Part shown: one piece after another, positions 10,780-20,754 of the stretch
How positions within the stretch are numbered: position 1 is the first letter of the stretch
Layout: every line of letters starts with the position of its first letter
Assembly: GCF_023078375.1 (NCBI RefSeq)
Contig: NZ_CP095554.1
Location: 2,158,501 to 2,222,500 of the forward strand
Direction of reading: 5' to 3'
DNA: 64,000 bases
Origin: Roseomonas gilardii subsp. gilardii
GTDB lineage: Bacteria > Pseudomonadota > Alphaproteobacteria > Acetobacterales > Acetobacteraceae
Notes under the pieces: generated by a model
The model's input: only the letters and a program-made list of their open reading frames with translations
Database searches by the model: none
Told to the model about the DNA's origin: nothing
Translations under genes and position numbers: made by a program

Positions 10780-11688
10780 ATGTCCGCCATCTCCGCCCAG
10801 CAAGGCGCGGCCAGGGAGCCGGCGAAGCGCCGGCGCTCCGGCACGCTGCCGCTGATCGCCCCCTCGGTCGGCGTCCTGCTTCTCTGGATGATCGTCCCGC
10901 TGGCGATGACGATCTGGTTTTCCTTCCAGCGCTACAACCTGCTGAACCCGGCGATGACGGGCTTCGCGGGGCTGGAGAATTACGCGTTCCTCGTCACCGA
11001 TCCGGATTTCTGGGCCTCGCTGGTCAACACGCTGGTGCTGGTCGGCTCGGTGCTGGTGATCACGGTGGGGCTCGGCACGCTTCTCGCGGTGCTGTTCGAC
11101 AAGGACTTCCCCGGGCGCGGTGTGGCGCGGCTGCTGGCCATCGCGCCCTTCTTCGTCATGCCGACCGTGAGCGCGCTGATCTGGAAGAACCTGATGATGC
11201 ACCCGATCTACGGCGTGCTGGCCGCCGTCTGGCGCGGGCTGGGGCTGACGCCGGTGGACTGGTTCGCCCAGTTCCCCATGCTCTCCATCATCATCATCGT
11301 GTCCTGGCAGTGGCAGCCCTTCGCCCTGCTGATCCTGCTCACCGCCATCCAGTCGCTGGACCATGAGCAGAAGGAGGCGGCGCGGATGGACGGGGCGGGG
11401 CCCTTCGCGCAGTTCTTCTACATCACGCTCCCGCATCTCGGCCGCGCCATCAGCGTGGTCATCATGATCGAGACGATCTTCCTGCTGACCGTCTTCGCCG
11501 AGATCTTCGTCACCACCTCCGGCGGGCCGGGCAACGCCACCACCAACCTCGCCTTCCTGATCTATGCGCGGGCGCTGCTGCAGTTCGATGTCGGCGGCGG
11601 GTCGGCGGGCGGCATGGTGGCGATCCTGCTGGCCAATATCGTGGCCTTCTTCCTGGTGCGCAGCATCGCGCGACGGCTGGAGATCTGA
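10780..11688 (+). CDS. smoF: Polyol ABC transporter permease, first subunit
   Basis: This 302-residue inner-membrane permease of the MalF/SmoF type has six predicted helices, starting after a charged cytoplasmic N-terminus (KRRRSGTLPLIAPSVGVLLL). The cytoplasmic EAA loop that contacts the ATPase is visible as QKEAARMDGAGPFAQFFYI followed by LP. It follows smoE by 43 bases and precedes the second permease by 4 bases, so it belongs to the same transcript. Confidence 0.92.
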   Translation: MSAISAQQGAAREPAKRRRSGTLPLIAPSVGVLLLWMIVPLAMTIWFSFQRYNLLNPAMTGFAGLENYAFLVTDPDFWASLVNTLVLVGSVLVITVGLGTLLAVLFDKDFPGRGVARLLAIAPFFVMPTVSALIWKNLMMHPIYGVLAAVWRGLGLTPVDWFAQFPMLSIIIIVSWQWQPFALLILLTAIQSLDHEQKEAARMDGAGPFAQFFYITLPHLGRAISVVIMIETIFLLTVFAEIFVTTSGGPGNATTNLAFLIYARALLQFDVGGGSAGGMVAILLANIVAFFLVRSIARRLEI

Positions 11689-11692
11689 CGCC

Positions 11693-12514
11693 ATGCGCGA
11701 CAGCACGACGCAGCGGGTCCTGACCGCCCTCCTGGGCTGGGCCGTGGCGCTGGCCATGTTCTTCCCGATCTTCTGGATGGTTCTGACCAGCTTCAAGACC
11801 GAGGTGGCGGCCATCGCCACTCCGCCGCAGATCGTCTTCCAGCCGGTGCTGGAAAGCTATGCCGAGGTGCGGGACCGGGCGGACTATGTGCATTTCGCCC
11901 TGAACAGCGTGATCATCTCCTTCGGCGGCACCCTCCTGGCGCTGGCCTTCGCCATCCCGGCCGCCTATGCCATGGCCTTCCACCCGACGAAGCGCACGCG
12001 CGGCACGCTGCTCTGGATGCTGTCCACCAAGATGCTGCCGCCGGTGGGCGTGCTGGTGCCGATCTACCTGCTCTTCCGCACCTTCGGCCTGCTGGACAGC
12101 CGCACCGGGCTCATCGTCATCTATGCGCTGATGAACCTGCCCATCGTGGTCTGGATGCTCTTCACCTTCTTCAAGGAGGTGCCGGGCGAGATCCTGGAGG
12201 CGGGGCGGATGGACGGGGCGAAGACCTGGGCGGAGTTCCGCTATCTGCTGCTGCCGCTCAGCCTGCCGGGCATCGCCTCCACGGGCCTGCTCTCGCTGAT
12301 CCTCTGCTGGAACGAGGCCTTCTGGAGCCTGAACCTCACCACCTCCGAGGCGGCGCCGCTCACCACCTTCATCGCCTCCTTCTCCTCGCCGCAGGGGCTG
12401 TTCTTCGCCAAGCTCTCGGCCGCCTCCACCATCGCGGTGGCGCCGATCCTCATCTTCGGCTGGCTCAGCCAGCGCCAGCTCGTCCGCGGCCTGACCTTCG
12501 GCGCGGTGAAGTAG
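11693..12514 (+). CDS. smoG: Polyol ABC transporter permease, second subunit
   Basis: This 273-residue permease of the MalG/SmoG type pairs with SmoF. It begins MRDSTTQRVLTALLGWAVAL, shows six hydrophobic helices, and carries the EAA loop GEILEAGRMDGAKTWAEFRY before LLLPLSLPG. The ATG at 11693 lies 4 bases after the smoF stop, too near for a long leader, which suggests coupled translation. The frame is open upstream, but only in the overlap with smoF. Confidence 0.92.
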   Translation: MRDSTTQRVLTALLGWAVALAMFFPIFWMVLTSFKTEVAAIATPPQIVFQPVLESYAEVRDRADYVHFALNSVIISFGGTLLALAFAIPAAYAMAFHPTKRTRGTLLWMLSTKMLPPVGVLVPIYLLFRTFGLLDSRTGLIVIYALMNLPIVVWMLFTFFKEVPGEILEAGRMDGAKTWAEFRYLLLPLSLPGIASTGLLSLILCWNEAFWSLNLTTSEAAPLTTFIASFSSPQGLFFAKLSAASTIAVAPILIFGWLSQRQLVRGLTFGAVK

Positions 12515-12524
12515 GAGAACCCGC

Positions 12525-13628
<1,104 letters not shown>

Positions 13629-13639
13629 GGAGTCCCGGC

Positions 13640-15094
13640 ATGTATCTCGGCCTGGATTTCGGCACCTCCTCGGTCAAGGCCCTGCTGGTGGACGGGGCGC
13701 AGCGCGTGCTGGCCAGCGCCAGCAGCCCGCTCGCCGTTTCCCGCCCCGCGCCGGGGCATAGCGAGCAGGACCCGGCGGACTGGTGGCGGGCCATGCTCGA
13801 TGCCGTGGCCGCCCTGCGCGCGCGGGAGCCCGCGGCCTTCGCCGCCCTGCGCGGCATCGGCCTGTCGGGGCAGATGCACGGCGCCGTGCTGCTGGATGCG
13901 GCGGGGGAGGTGCTGCGGCCCTGCATCCTGTGGAACGACACCCGCTCCACCGCCGAATGCCGCGAGATGGAGGCGCGCTTCCCCGCCTTGCAGGCGGTGG
14001 CGGGCAACCTCGCCATGCCGGGCTTCACCGCGCCGAAGCTGCTCTGGGTGCGGAAGCACGAGCCCGGGGTCTTCGCCCGCACGGCCCGGGTGCTGCTGCC
14101 CAAGGCCTGGGTGCGCTATCGCCTGACCGGCGAGTTCATCGAGGACATGTCGGACGCTTCCGGCACGCTCTGGCTGGATGTCGGGCGGCGCGACTGGTCC
14201 GACGCCGCGCTGGCCGCCACGGGCCTGTCGCGGGATTCCATGCCCCGCCTGGTGGAGGGCAGCGCGCCGGGCGGGATGCTGCGGCCGGAGCTGCGGCGCG
14301 AATGGGGCCTGTCCGGCCCGGTCGTGGTGGCGGGCAGCGCCGGCGACAATGCGGCGGGCGCGGTCGGGCTGGGGGCGATCCATCCGGGCGACGCCTTCGT
14401 CTCGCTCGGCACCTCCGGCGTGCTCTGGGCGACCACGGACCGCTACGCACCCTATCCCAGGGCGGCGGTGCATGCCTTCTGCCACGCCCTGCCGGGGCTC
14501 TGGCACCAGATGGGGGTGACGCTCTCGGCGGCCTCCTGCCTCGGCTGGTGGGCGAAGGTGGCAGGGAAGGGGGAGGCGGAGCTCCTGGCCGAGCTGCCCG
14601 CGATCCGCCAGCCGTCGGATGCCGTCTTCCTGCCCTATCTCTCCGGCGAGCGCACGCCGCACAATGACGGCGCCATCCGCGGCGCCTTCGCCGGCCTGTC
14701 CATGGACACGGACCGCGCGGCGCTGACCCAGGCGGTGCTGGAGGGCGTGGCCTTCTCCTTCCGCGACGGGCTCGATGCGCTCGCCGCCTCCGGCACGGTG
14801 ATCCGGGAGGCCGATGTGATCGGTGGCGGCTCCCGCTCCCGCGCCTGGATCGGCATCATCGCCTCGGTGCTCGGCATCCCGCTGCATGTGCTGGCGGAGG
14901 GCGAGTATGGCGGCGCCTTCGGGGGGGCGCGCCTCGCGCGGCTGGCGGTGACGGGCGAGGACCCGGCCGCCGTCTGCACCCCGCCGGAGCGGCTGGAGAC
15001 GGTGCACCCCGATCCGGATCTGGCCGGGGCCTATGCCGCCCCGCTGCGCCGCTACCGCGCCCTTTATCCGGCGATCGCCGGTTCCTTTTCCTGA
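13640..15094 (+). CDS. xylB: Xylulokinase
   Basis: XylB phosphorylates D-xylulose with ATP to D-xylulose 5-phosphate, feeding the pentose phosphate pathway. The 484-residue protein belongs to the FGGY kinases: the N-terminal phosphate motif LDFGTSSVKALLVDG, the substrate segment GLSGQMHGAVLLD and the ADP-binding VIGGGSRSRAWIGIIASVLG are present. Its place after smoK and before mtlK matches the Rhodobacter polyol operon, where MtlK oxidises D-arabitol to D-xylulose and XylB takes the product. No sorbitol dehydrogenase (smoS) or fructokinase gene is present in this window. Confidence 0.93.
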   Translation: MYLGLDFGTSSVKALLVDGAQRVLASASSPLAVSRPAPGHSEQDPADWWRAMLDAVAALRAREPAAFAALRGIGLSGQMHGAVLLDAAGEVLRPCILWNDTRSTAECREMEARFPALQAVAGNLAMPGFTAPKLLWVRKHEPGVFARTARVLLPKAWVRYRLTGEFIEDMSDASGTLWLDVGRRDWSDAALAATGLSRDSMPRLVEGSAPGGMLRPELRREWGLSGPVVVAGSAGDNAAGAVGLGAIHPGDAFVSLGTSGVLWATTDRYAPYPRAAVHAFCHALPGLWHQMGVTLSAASCLGWWAKVAGKGEAELLAELPAIRQPSDAVFLPYLSGERTPHNDGAIRGAFAGLSMDTDRAALTQAVLEGVAFSFRDGLDALAASGTVIREADVIGGGSRSRAWIGIIASVLGIPLHVLAEGEYGGAFGGARLARLAVTGEDPAAVCTPPERLETVHPDPDLAGAYAAPLRRYRALYPAIAGSFS

Positions 15095-15108
15095 TCTGAG
15101 GTCTTCCC

Positions 15109-16590
15109 ATGAGCGCCATTCCGCTCAACCGCGCCAACCTGGCGAAGCTGCGCCCGCCCATCCAGGTTCCCGCCTATGATCCCGCGACGGTGACACCGGG
15201 CATCGTGCATCTCGGCCTGGGCGGCTTCCACCGCGCGCACATGGCCCGCTACACGCACGAGCTGATGGAGCGTGACCCGGGGGCGCGGGAATGGGGCATC
15301 GCCGGGGCCGGCATCCAGCCCGCCGACAAGCGGATGCGGGAAAGCCTGGGGCCGCAGGACTGGCTCTACACGCTGGTGGAGCGCGAGGGGGAGCAGGAGA
15401 CGGTCGCGGTCATCGGCGCGCTGACCGAGATGATCTATGCGGGCGAGGATTCCACCGGGGTGCTGGCCCGCATCGCCGATCCGCGCATCCGCATCGTCAG
15501 CCTGACGGTGACGGAGAACGGCTATTGCCTGAACCGCGCCACCAAACGGCTGGACACGGAGCACCGGCTGATCCGGCAGGACCTGGCCACGCCGGAACGC
15601 CCCGCCAGCGCGATCGGCATCATCGTGGAGGGCTTCCGCCGCCGGAAGGAGGCCGGGCTGCCCGCCTTCACCGCGCTGAGCTGCGACAACATCCAGCACA
15701 ATGGCGAGGTGCTGCGCGATGCGGTGCTGACCCTGGCGGGGCTGCGCGACAAGGTGCTGGCGGCCTGGATCGAGGCCGAAGCCAGTTTCCCCAGCACCAT
15801 GGTGGACCGCATCACCCCCGTGACCACCGAGGCGCAGGTGCGGGAGCTGGCGGAGAAGCACGGCCTCGCCGACAACTGGCCGGTCTTCGCCGAGCCCTTC
15901 TCGCAATGGGTGATCGAGGACCGCTTCCCGCTCGGCCGCCCGGAATGGGAGGCGGTGGGGGCGCAGTTCGTCGGGGATGTCGCGCCCTATGAGTTCATGA
16001 AGCTGCGGCTGCTGAACGCCAGCCATCTCGCCATGTCGGGGCCGGGGCGGCTCGCGGGCTATACCTATATCGACGAGACCATGGCGAACCCGCTCTTCCG
16101 CCGCTACATGGCCGCGCTGATGGACCGGGAAACGGAGCCGACCCTGGCGCCCGTGCCGGGGATCGACCTCGCGGACTACAAGGCCACGCTGATCCGCCGC
16201 TTCGCCAACACCGCGATCAAGGACACGGTGGAGCGGGTCAACACCGACGCGCCGCTGAACGTGCTGGTCGATCCGATCCGCGACCGGCTGAAGATGGGCG
16301 GGGGTGTGGACCTGCTGGCCATCGCCCTCGCCGCCTGGATGCGGCGCGTGCGCGGGGAGGATGAGCAGGGGCAGGCGATCGAGGTGAAGCACCCGCTGGC
16401 CGGCCTGTTGCGGGAGAAGGCCATCGAGGGTGGGCCGGACCCGGTGCCGCTGCTCTCGATCGGGCAGCTTTTCGGTGAGCTGGGGCAGGATGAGCGCCTG
16501 GTCGCGGCGCTGCGGAAGTGGCTGGGCTCCTTCTATGCGGTGGGGAGCCTGAAGACGCTGGAACGGGCGGCGGCCGAGCTGGAATTCTGA
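15109..16590 (+). CDS. mtlK: Mannitol 2-dehydrogenase (polyol long-chain dehydrogenase)
   Basis: This cytoplasmic NAD-dependent enzyme oxidises D-mannitol to D-fructose and, in relatives, D-arabitol to D-xylulose. The 493-residue length is normal. It carries the nucleotide-binding start GIVHLGLGGFHRAHMARY and the active-site Lys-x4-Asn-x2-His in KLRLLNASH, which define the mannitol dehydrogenase family. It is the last gene of the smo operon and is followed by a strong hairpin. A paralogue, uxuB, lies at 20755-22221 on the other strand; this copy is assigned MtlK from its operon, and the pair differ clearly in sequence. Confidence 0.92.
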   Translation: MSAIPLNRANLAKLRPPIQVPAYDPATVTPGIVHLGLGGFHRAHMARYTHELMERDPGAREWGIAGAGIQPADKRMRESLGPQDWLYTLVEREGEQETVAVIGALTEMIYAGEDSTGVLARIADPRIRIVSLTVTENGYCLNRATKRLDTEHRLIRQDLATPERPASAIGIIVEGFRRRKEAGLPAFTALSCDNIQHNGEVLRDAVLTLAGLRDKVLAAWIEAEASFPSTMVDRITPVTTEAQVRELAEKHGLADNWPVFAEPFSQWVIEDRFPLGRPEWEAVGAQFVGDVAPYEFMKLRLLNASHLAMSGPGRLAGYTYIDETMANPLFRRYMAALMDRETEPTLAPVPGIDLADYKATLIRRFANTAIKDTVERVNTDAPLNVLVDPIRDRLKMGGGVDLLAIALAAWMRRVRGEDEQGQAIEVKHPLAGLLREKAIEGGPDPVPLLSIGQLFGELGQDERLVAALRKWLGSFYAVGSLKTLERAAAELEF

Positions 16591-16596
16591 CAGGGG

Positions 16597-16626
16597 CTCC
16601 CGGGAAAGGCACGCCTTTCCCGGGAG
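16597..16626. terminator. Bidirectional hairpin between mtlK and the MFS gene
   Basis: A perfect 13-bp stem (CTCCCGGGAAAGG and its complement) with a 4-base loop separates two convergent stop codons. No T tract follows, so it is a strong but not classical terminator. Confidence 0.7.
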
Positions 16627-16633
16627 TGGGAGC

Positions 16634-17920
16634 TCAGCCGAGCGTGGCCCGGCCTTGCGCCACCGCGGCCGTCTCGCGCGGGGTGCGCACCAGCAGCGTC
16701 ACCGCGATCACGCCCAGCACGGCGATGGAGCCGGCCAGCACGAAGGCGCTGGTGAAGGAGCCGGTGGACTGCACGATGAAGCCGGTGACCGCCGGGCCAA
16801 TGATGCCCGCGATATTCGCCAGCCCGTGCACGAAGCCGCCGGTGGCGCCGACATATTCGCGCGGCACGGCATCCTGCACGATGGTCCAGTAGGTGCTGCC
16901 GGTCAGATAGAGGGCGCAGATGGTGATCGCGGTCAGCGTCACCGCGCCCGTCACCGTCGTCATCGTGCCCGCCACCATGATCGCCACGGCTGCGATGCCC
17001 AGGCAGACCACCAGCACGATCTTGCGGGAGAACAGCGCGTTGCCCGTGCGGCGGTAGATCACGTCGGTCAGGAAGCCGCCGCCGATCAGCCCGATGCAGC
17101 CCAGGATCCAGGGGATCACCGTGACCAGGCTCATGTCGTGCAGGCTGAGGCCGCGCGCCATGGTCAGGTAGCTGGGGAACCAGGTCAGGAAGAAGTACAG
17201 GATGTAGTTGTAGCCGAAGAAGGCGAAGGCGGTCGCCAGTACCGCCGGCTTGCGGAGCTGCGAGCCCAGGCCGGGCGGCGAGACATGGGAGGGCAGGGCA
17301 TCCGGCTGGTCCCCGGCGATCTCGCGCCGCTCTTCCTCGGTGACCCGCGGGTCGCCTTCCGGCGAGTTGCTCATCAGGGTCAGCCAGAAGGCCAGCCAGA
17401 CCAGGCCGATGGCCGCCACCACGAAGAAGGAGACGCGCCAGCCGAAATGCAGCACGGTGAAGCCCACCAGCGGCCCGGCGATGGCGCCGCCCAGCGGTGT
17501 GCCGCCATTGGCGATGCCGATCGCGGTGCCGGCCTCCCGCCGGGGGAACCAGTTGCTGACCATCTTGTTGGCGCTGGCGGAGAAGGGGCCCTCACCGATG
17601 CCGAAGCCGATGCGGATCAGCAGCATGGAGACGAAGCCGGCGGCGAGCCCGGTCAGGCCGCAGAAGACCGACCAGACAGCCATGGAGAGGGAGAAGACCC
17701 GGTAGGGGCCCGCCTTGTCCGAGATCAGGCCACCAATGAAGTTGAAGATGGCGTAGCCGAAGAAGAAGCTGCTGAAGACCAGTCCCATTTCCGACGGGCT
17801 GAGCCCCAGATCGCCCGAGACGGCGGGTGCCGCGATCGAGAGGGCGCTGCGGTCCATGTAATTGATGATGCCTGCCAGAAAGAGCAGGAAGACAGCCAGG
17901 TGGCGGCGCTTCTTCCACAT
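16634..17920 (-). CDS. MFS transporter, anion:cation symporter type (sugar-acid uptake)
   Basis: This 428-residue, 12-helix protein resembles the ACS family that imports hexuronates, galactonate or glucarate by proton symport (DgoT, ExuT, GudP). Typical segments are FLAGIINYMDRSALSIAAP in helix 1, SDKAGPYRVFSLSMAVWSV after helix 2 and GFGIGEGPFSASANKMVSNW near helix 4. ATG 17920 is chosen because the basic start MWKKRRHLAVFLLFLAG leads straight into helix 1; upstream sequence is not membrane-like. It is divergent from idnD across a region with a perfect palindrome and is probably co-controlled with the uronate genes. Confidence 0.87.
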   Translation of the reverse strand: MWKKRRHLAVFLLFLAGIINYMDRSALSIAAPAVSGDLGLSPSEMGLVFSSFFFGYAIFNFIGGLISDKAGPYRVFSLSMAVWSVFCGLTGLAAGFVSMLLIRIGFGIGEGPFSASANKMVSNWFPRREAGTAIGIANGGTPLGGAIAGPLVGFTVLHFGWRVSFFVVAAIGLVWLAFWLTLMSNSPEGDPRVTEEERREIAGDQPDALPSHVSPPGLGSQLRKPAVLATAFAFFGYNYILYFFLTWFPSYLTMARGLSLHDMSLVTVIPWILGCIGLIGGGFLTDVIYRRTGNALFSRKIVLVVCLGIAAVAIMVAGTMTTVTGAVTLTAITICALYLTGSTYWTIVQDAVPREYVGATGGFVHGLANIAGIIGPAVTGFIVQSTGSFTSAFVLAGSIAVLGVIAVTLLVRTPRETAAVAQGRATLG

Positions 17921-18055
17921 GGGTGAAGGGTCCCTTTTCGCGTTCCTCTCGGAGGCGGGGCGCGGGGAGGGGACCTGGCCCCGGGCAGGGCGGCGGCGTT
18001 TCCTCATCCGGGCATACCCTTGCCGGGCTCCACCTCGTCATTGCCGGTGACAGTG

Positions 18056-18075
18056 CATTCTACCATGGTAGAATG
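18056..18075. promoter_or_regulatory. Putative GntR operator (20-bp perfect palindrome)
   Basis: CATTCTACCATGGTAGAATG is a perfect palindrome in the divergent control region of the MFS transporter and idnD. Ten bases of it (ATTCTACCAT) recur in the control region of the gntR-uxuB operon at 22952-22975. This makes it a likely site for the GntR regulator encoded at 22218-22931 (inference). Confidence 0.65.
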
Positions 18076-18098
18076 TCAACGAAGATAGGGAGGTTGCC

Positions 18099-19137
18099 AT
18101 GCGAAGTTGCGTGCTGCATGCGGCGGAGGATCTGCGGATCGAGGAACGGCCCCTGCCCGGGCTGGGGGGCAAACGAGGTGCGCCTGCGGGTGCGTGCCGG
18201 GGGGATCTGCGGGTCCGACCTGCACTACTTCTTCCATGGGCGGGTCGGCGATTTCGTGATCCGGGAGCCGCTGGTGCCCGGGCATGAATTCGCGGGCGAG
18301 GTGGCCGAGACCGGCCGTGCCGTCACGCGGGTGAAGGCGGGCGACCGGGTCTGCGTGAACCCGTCCCGCACCTGCGGCCGCTGCCCGCGCTGCCGCGAGG
18401 GACGGCCCAACCTGTGCGAGAACGTCTTCTTCATGGGCAGCGCCAGCAAGTTCCCGCACATGCATGGCGGCTTCACCGAATATGTCTCGGTGGATGAGGG
18501 GCAGTGCTTCCCGGTCTCGGGCGACCTGCCCTTCGCCGAGATGGCCTTCGCCGAGCCGCTCTCGGTCGCCCTCCATGCCGCGCTGCGTGGCGGCAACCTG
18601 ATGGGGCACAAGGTGCTGGTCACGGGCGCCGGGCCGATCGGGCAGCTCGTGCTGCTGGCGGCGAGGCGGGGCGGCGCGGCGCATCTGGCCATCACCGACA
18701 TGATCGACGAACCGCTCGCGGTGGCCCGCCGGATCGGGGCGGACGAGGTGTTCAACGTCGCGGGCGGCACGGGCGAGCTGGAGGAGGCCGCGAAGCGCCT
18801 CGGCGGCTATGACGTGGTCTTCGAGGCTTCCGGTGCTTCCCCGGCGCTCAATGCCGGGCTGATGGCGGTGCGGGCTGGAGGCATCGTGGTGCAGGTCGGC
18901 TCCCTGCCTGGCGGCCAGACACCGGTGATGGCCAACCGCATCATGGCGCGGGAGATCGACCTGCGCGGCGCCTTCCGCTTCGGCGATGTCTTCGGCGATG
19001 CCGTGACCTGCCTGGAGAAGCGCCAGATCGACATCCGCCCGATCCTCACGGCCAAACTGCCGATGGACCGGGCCAGCGAGGCCTTTCACGCGGCGCGCGA
19101 CCGGGCGAAGAACCTGAAGGTCGTGATCGAGTTCTGA
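18099..19137 (+). pseudogene. idnD: L-idonate 5-dehydrogenase-like zinc alcohol dehydrogenase, frame broken at a G6 tract
   Basis: The enzyme would oxidise L-idonate to 5-ketogluconate with NAD(P). It is a medium-chain dehydrogenase: GGICGSDLHYFFHG (zinc-binding Cys), GHEFAGEV, the structural zinc set CGRCPRCREGRPNLC and the Rossmann GAGPIGQLVLLAA are all present. The start MRSCVLHAAEDLRIEERPLP is in one frame, preceded by AGGGAGG, but the rest is in the next. The shift is at the G6 run 18164-18169; five G would give LPGLGANEVRLRVRAGGIC and a 345-residue protein. It is divergent from the MFS gene over a shared palindrome. Confidence 0.85.
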
Positions 19138-19260
19138 TGGGAGCGTCGCGCTCTGTGGCCAGCCCCGGGCGGAGGCCCCGACTCCCATGGCTCCCCTCCG
19201 CCGGAGAGCATGGCTTTCCGGCGTGGTCGCAGGTCAGCAGGAGCCAACGAACGGGAGGTC

Positions 19261-19279
19261 CAGGAACCTCAGGTTCCTG
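19261..19279. terminator. Small hairpin between idnD and uxuA
   Basis: CAGGAACC-TCA-GGTTCCTG is an 8-bp perfect stem with a 3-base loop. It lies between the convergent idnD and uxuA genes. It has no T tract, so termination is only suggested. The rest of 19138-19365 shows no gene. Confidence 0.4.
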
Positions 19280-19365
19280 ACGGACAAGGGGGCCGGGGGA
19301 AAAGGCGGAGCCTTGTTCCCCGGGGACGGAGCGGTGCCGGAAGTGAAGCGCCGCCCCTGCCAGGG

Positions 19366-20556
19366 TCAGTGTAGCCCGCCCTTGCGGAAGGCTTCGACGG
19401 TCCGCATCACGCCGCGGAGTTCCGCCAGGCCCTTGAGGCGGCCGATGCAGGAATAGCCGGGGTTCACCGTCTTGCCGATATCGTCCACCAGCAGGTGGCC
19501 GTGATCGGGGCGCATCGGGATCACCGCATCGGCGCGGCCCTCGGCGGCGCGGCGGTCCTCCTCCTTCATCAGCGCGGCCACGACGCGCACCATGTCGGTG
19601 TTTCCGTCGAGGTGGTCGGCCTCGTAGAAGGAGCCGTCCGGCTCGATCGTCACGTTGCGCAGATGCGCGAAGTGCACGCGCGGCCCGAACTCCTCGGCCA
19701 TCGCGACCATGTCGTTGTCGCGGTTGCTGCCGAAGGCGCCGGTGCAGAGCGTCAGCCCGTTGGCCTGTTCCGGCACGGCGTCAAGCAGGGTGCGCGCGTC
19801 ATCGGCGGTGGACATGACACGCGGCATGCCGAAGATCGGGAAGGACGGGTCGTCGGGGTGGATGCAGAGCCGCGCGCCTTCCTCGGCCGCGACCGGGGCG
19901 ATCTCGCGCACGAACTCGATCAGGTGCCGCTGCACGCCCTCGCGCCCGATATCCTTGTAGACGTCGAGCATCTTCTGGAAGCCGGCGCGGTCATAGACGA
20001 ATTCGCGGGCCGGCAGCCAGTCGATCATCAGCTTCTCCAGCTTGTCGATCTCGCCTTCCGACATCGTCCGGAAGCGGGCCTCGGCGGCCTTGCGGCGGGC
20101 TTCCGGATGGTCGGCCTCGGCACCCGGGCGCTTCAGCACGAAGAGGTCATAGACCGCGATATCCGTCCAGTCGAAGCGTAGCGCGTAGCCGCCGTTCGGC
20201 AGGCGCCATTCCAGGTCGGTGCGCGTCCAGTCGGTGATGGCCATGAAGTTGTAGCAGATGGTCTTCACCCCCGCCCGGGCCACGGCGCGGATGGAATCCT
20301 TGTACTGTCCGATGCGGGTGCGGAAGTCGCCCGTGCGGGTCTTGATGTCCTCGTGCACCGCGATGCTCTCGACCACCTCCCAGGTGAGGCCGGACTTCTC
20401 GATCATCGCCTTGCGCTTCAGCACCTCTTCCCCGGGCCAAGCGCGGCCCTGGTTGATGTGGTGCAGCGCGCTGACCACGCCGGTCGCGCCGGCCTGCCGC
20501 ACATGTTCCAGGGTCACGCCATCGTCGGGGCCGAACCAGCGCCAGGTCTGCAGCAT
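19366..20556 (-). CDS. uxuA: Mannonate dehydratase
   Basis: UxuA dehydrates D-mannonate to 2-keto-3-deoxy-D-gluconate in glucuronate breakdown. The 396-residue protein begins [19 protein letters not shown], typical of the family, and carries metal-site regions [17 protein letters not shown] and FAHLRNV; the C-terminal [20 protein letters not shown] is diagnostic. It is the last gene of the minus-strand run gntR-uxuB-(small gene)-uxuA. Confidence 0.96.
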   Translation of the reverse strand: MLQTWRWFGPDDGVTLEHVRQAGATGVVSALHHINQGRAWPGEEVLKRKAMIEKSGLTWEVVESIAVHEDIKTRTGDFRTRIGQYKDSIRAVARAGVKTICYNFMAITDWTRTDLEWRLPNGGYALRFDWTDIAVYDLFVLKRPGAEADHPEARRKAAEARFRTMSEGEIDKLEKLMIDWLPAREFVYDRAGFQKMLDVYKDIGREGVQRHLIEFVREIAPVAAEEGARLCIHPDDPSFPIFGMPRVMSTADDARTLLDAVPEQANGLTLCTGAFGSNRDNDMVAMAEEFGPRVHFAHLRNVTIEPDGSFYEADHLDGNTDMVRVVAALMKEEDRRAAEGRADAVIPMRPDHGHLLVDDIGKTVNPGYSCIGRLKGLAELRGVMRTVEAFRKGGLH

Positions 20557-20583
20557 CTCTCACACTCCTGCTTGGGAAAGGGG

Positions 20584-20712
20584 TCAGGCCCGCCCGGTGT
20601 GGCGCACTGCGGTTTCGGGCAGGGCGGCCGTGCAGGCCGGGGTGGGGGGCTGCGCCACCGCTTCGGCTTCAATCCCGGCGGGAAGGGAATCCGCCATGGT
20701 GCTCTGGGACAT
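20584..20712 (-). CDS. Possible 42-residue protein between uxuB and uxuA
   Basis: This reading frame starts ATG at 20712 with GGGA about 8 bases upstream and ends TGA at 20584-20586. The peptide begins MSQSTMADSLPAGIEAEAVA and ends VRHTGRA; it is not hydrophobic and has no recognised motif. It starts 42 bases after the uxuB stop and ends 27 bases before the uxuA start, so it fits into the operon like a gene of its own. It could also be an untranslated spacer. No function is proposed. Confidence 0.4.
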   Translation of the reverse strand: MSQSTMADSLPAGIEAEAVAQPPTPACTAALPETAVRHTGRA

Positions 20713-20754
20713 GTTGCTTTTCCCTGTTGTCCTGGACGTTCCTGCCTGGGGCCG

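Noticed and set aside
8760-10844. Long minus-strand frame through smoE
   Set aside because: Only its last part (MRRLLLLRHAKSSW) is real, the N-terminus of the SixA-like gene; the rest is antisense shadow.
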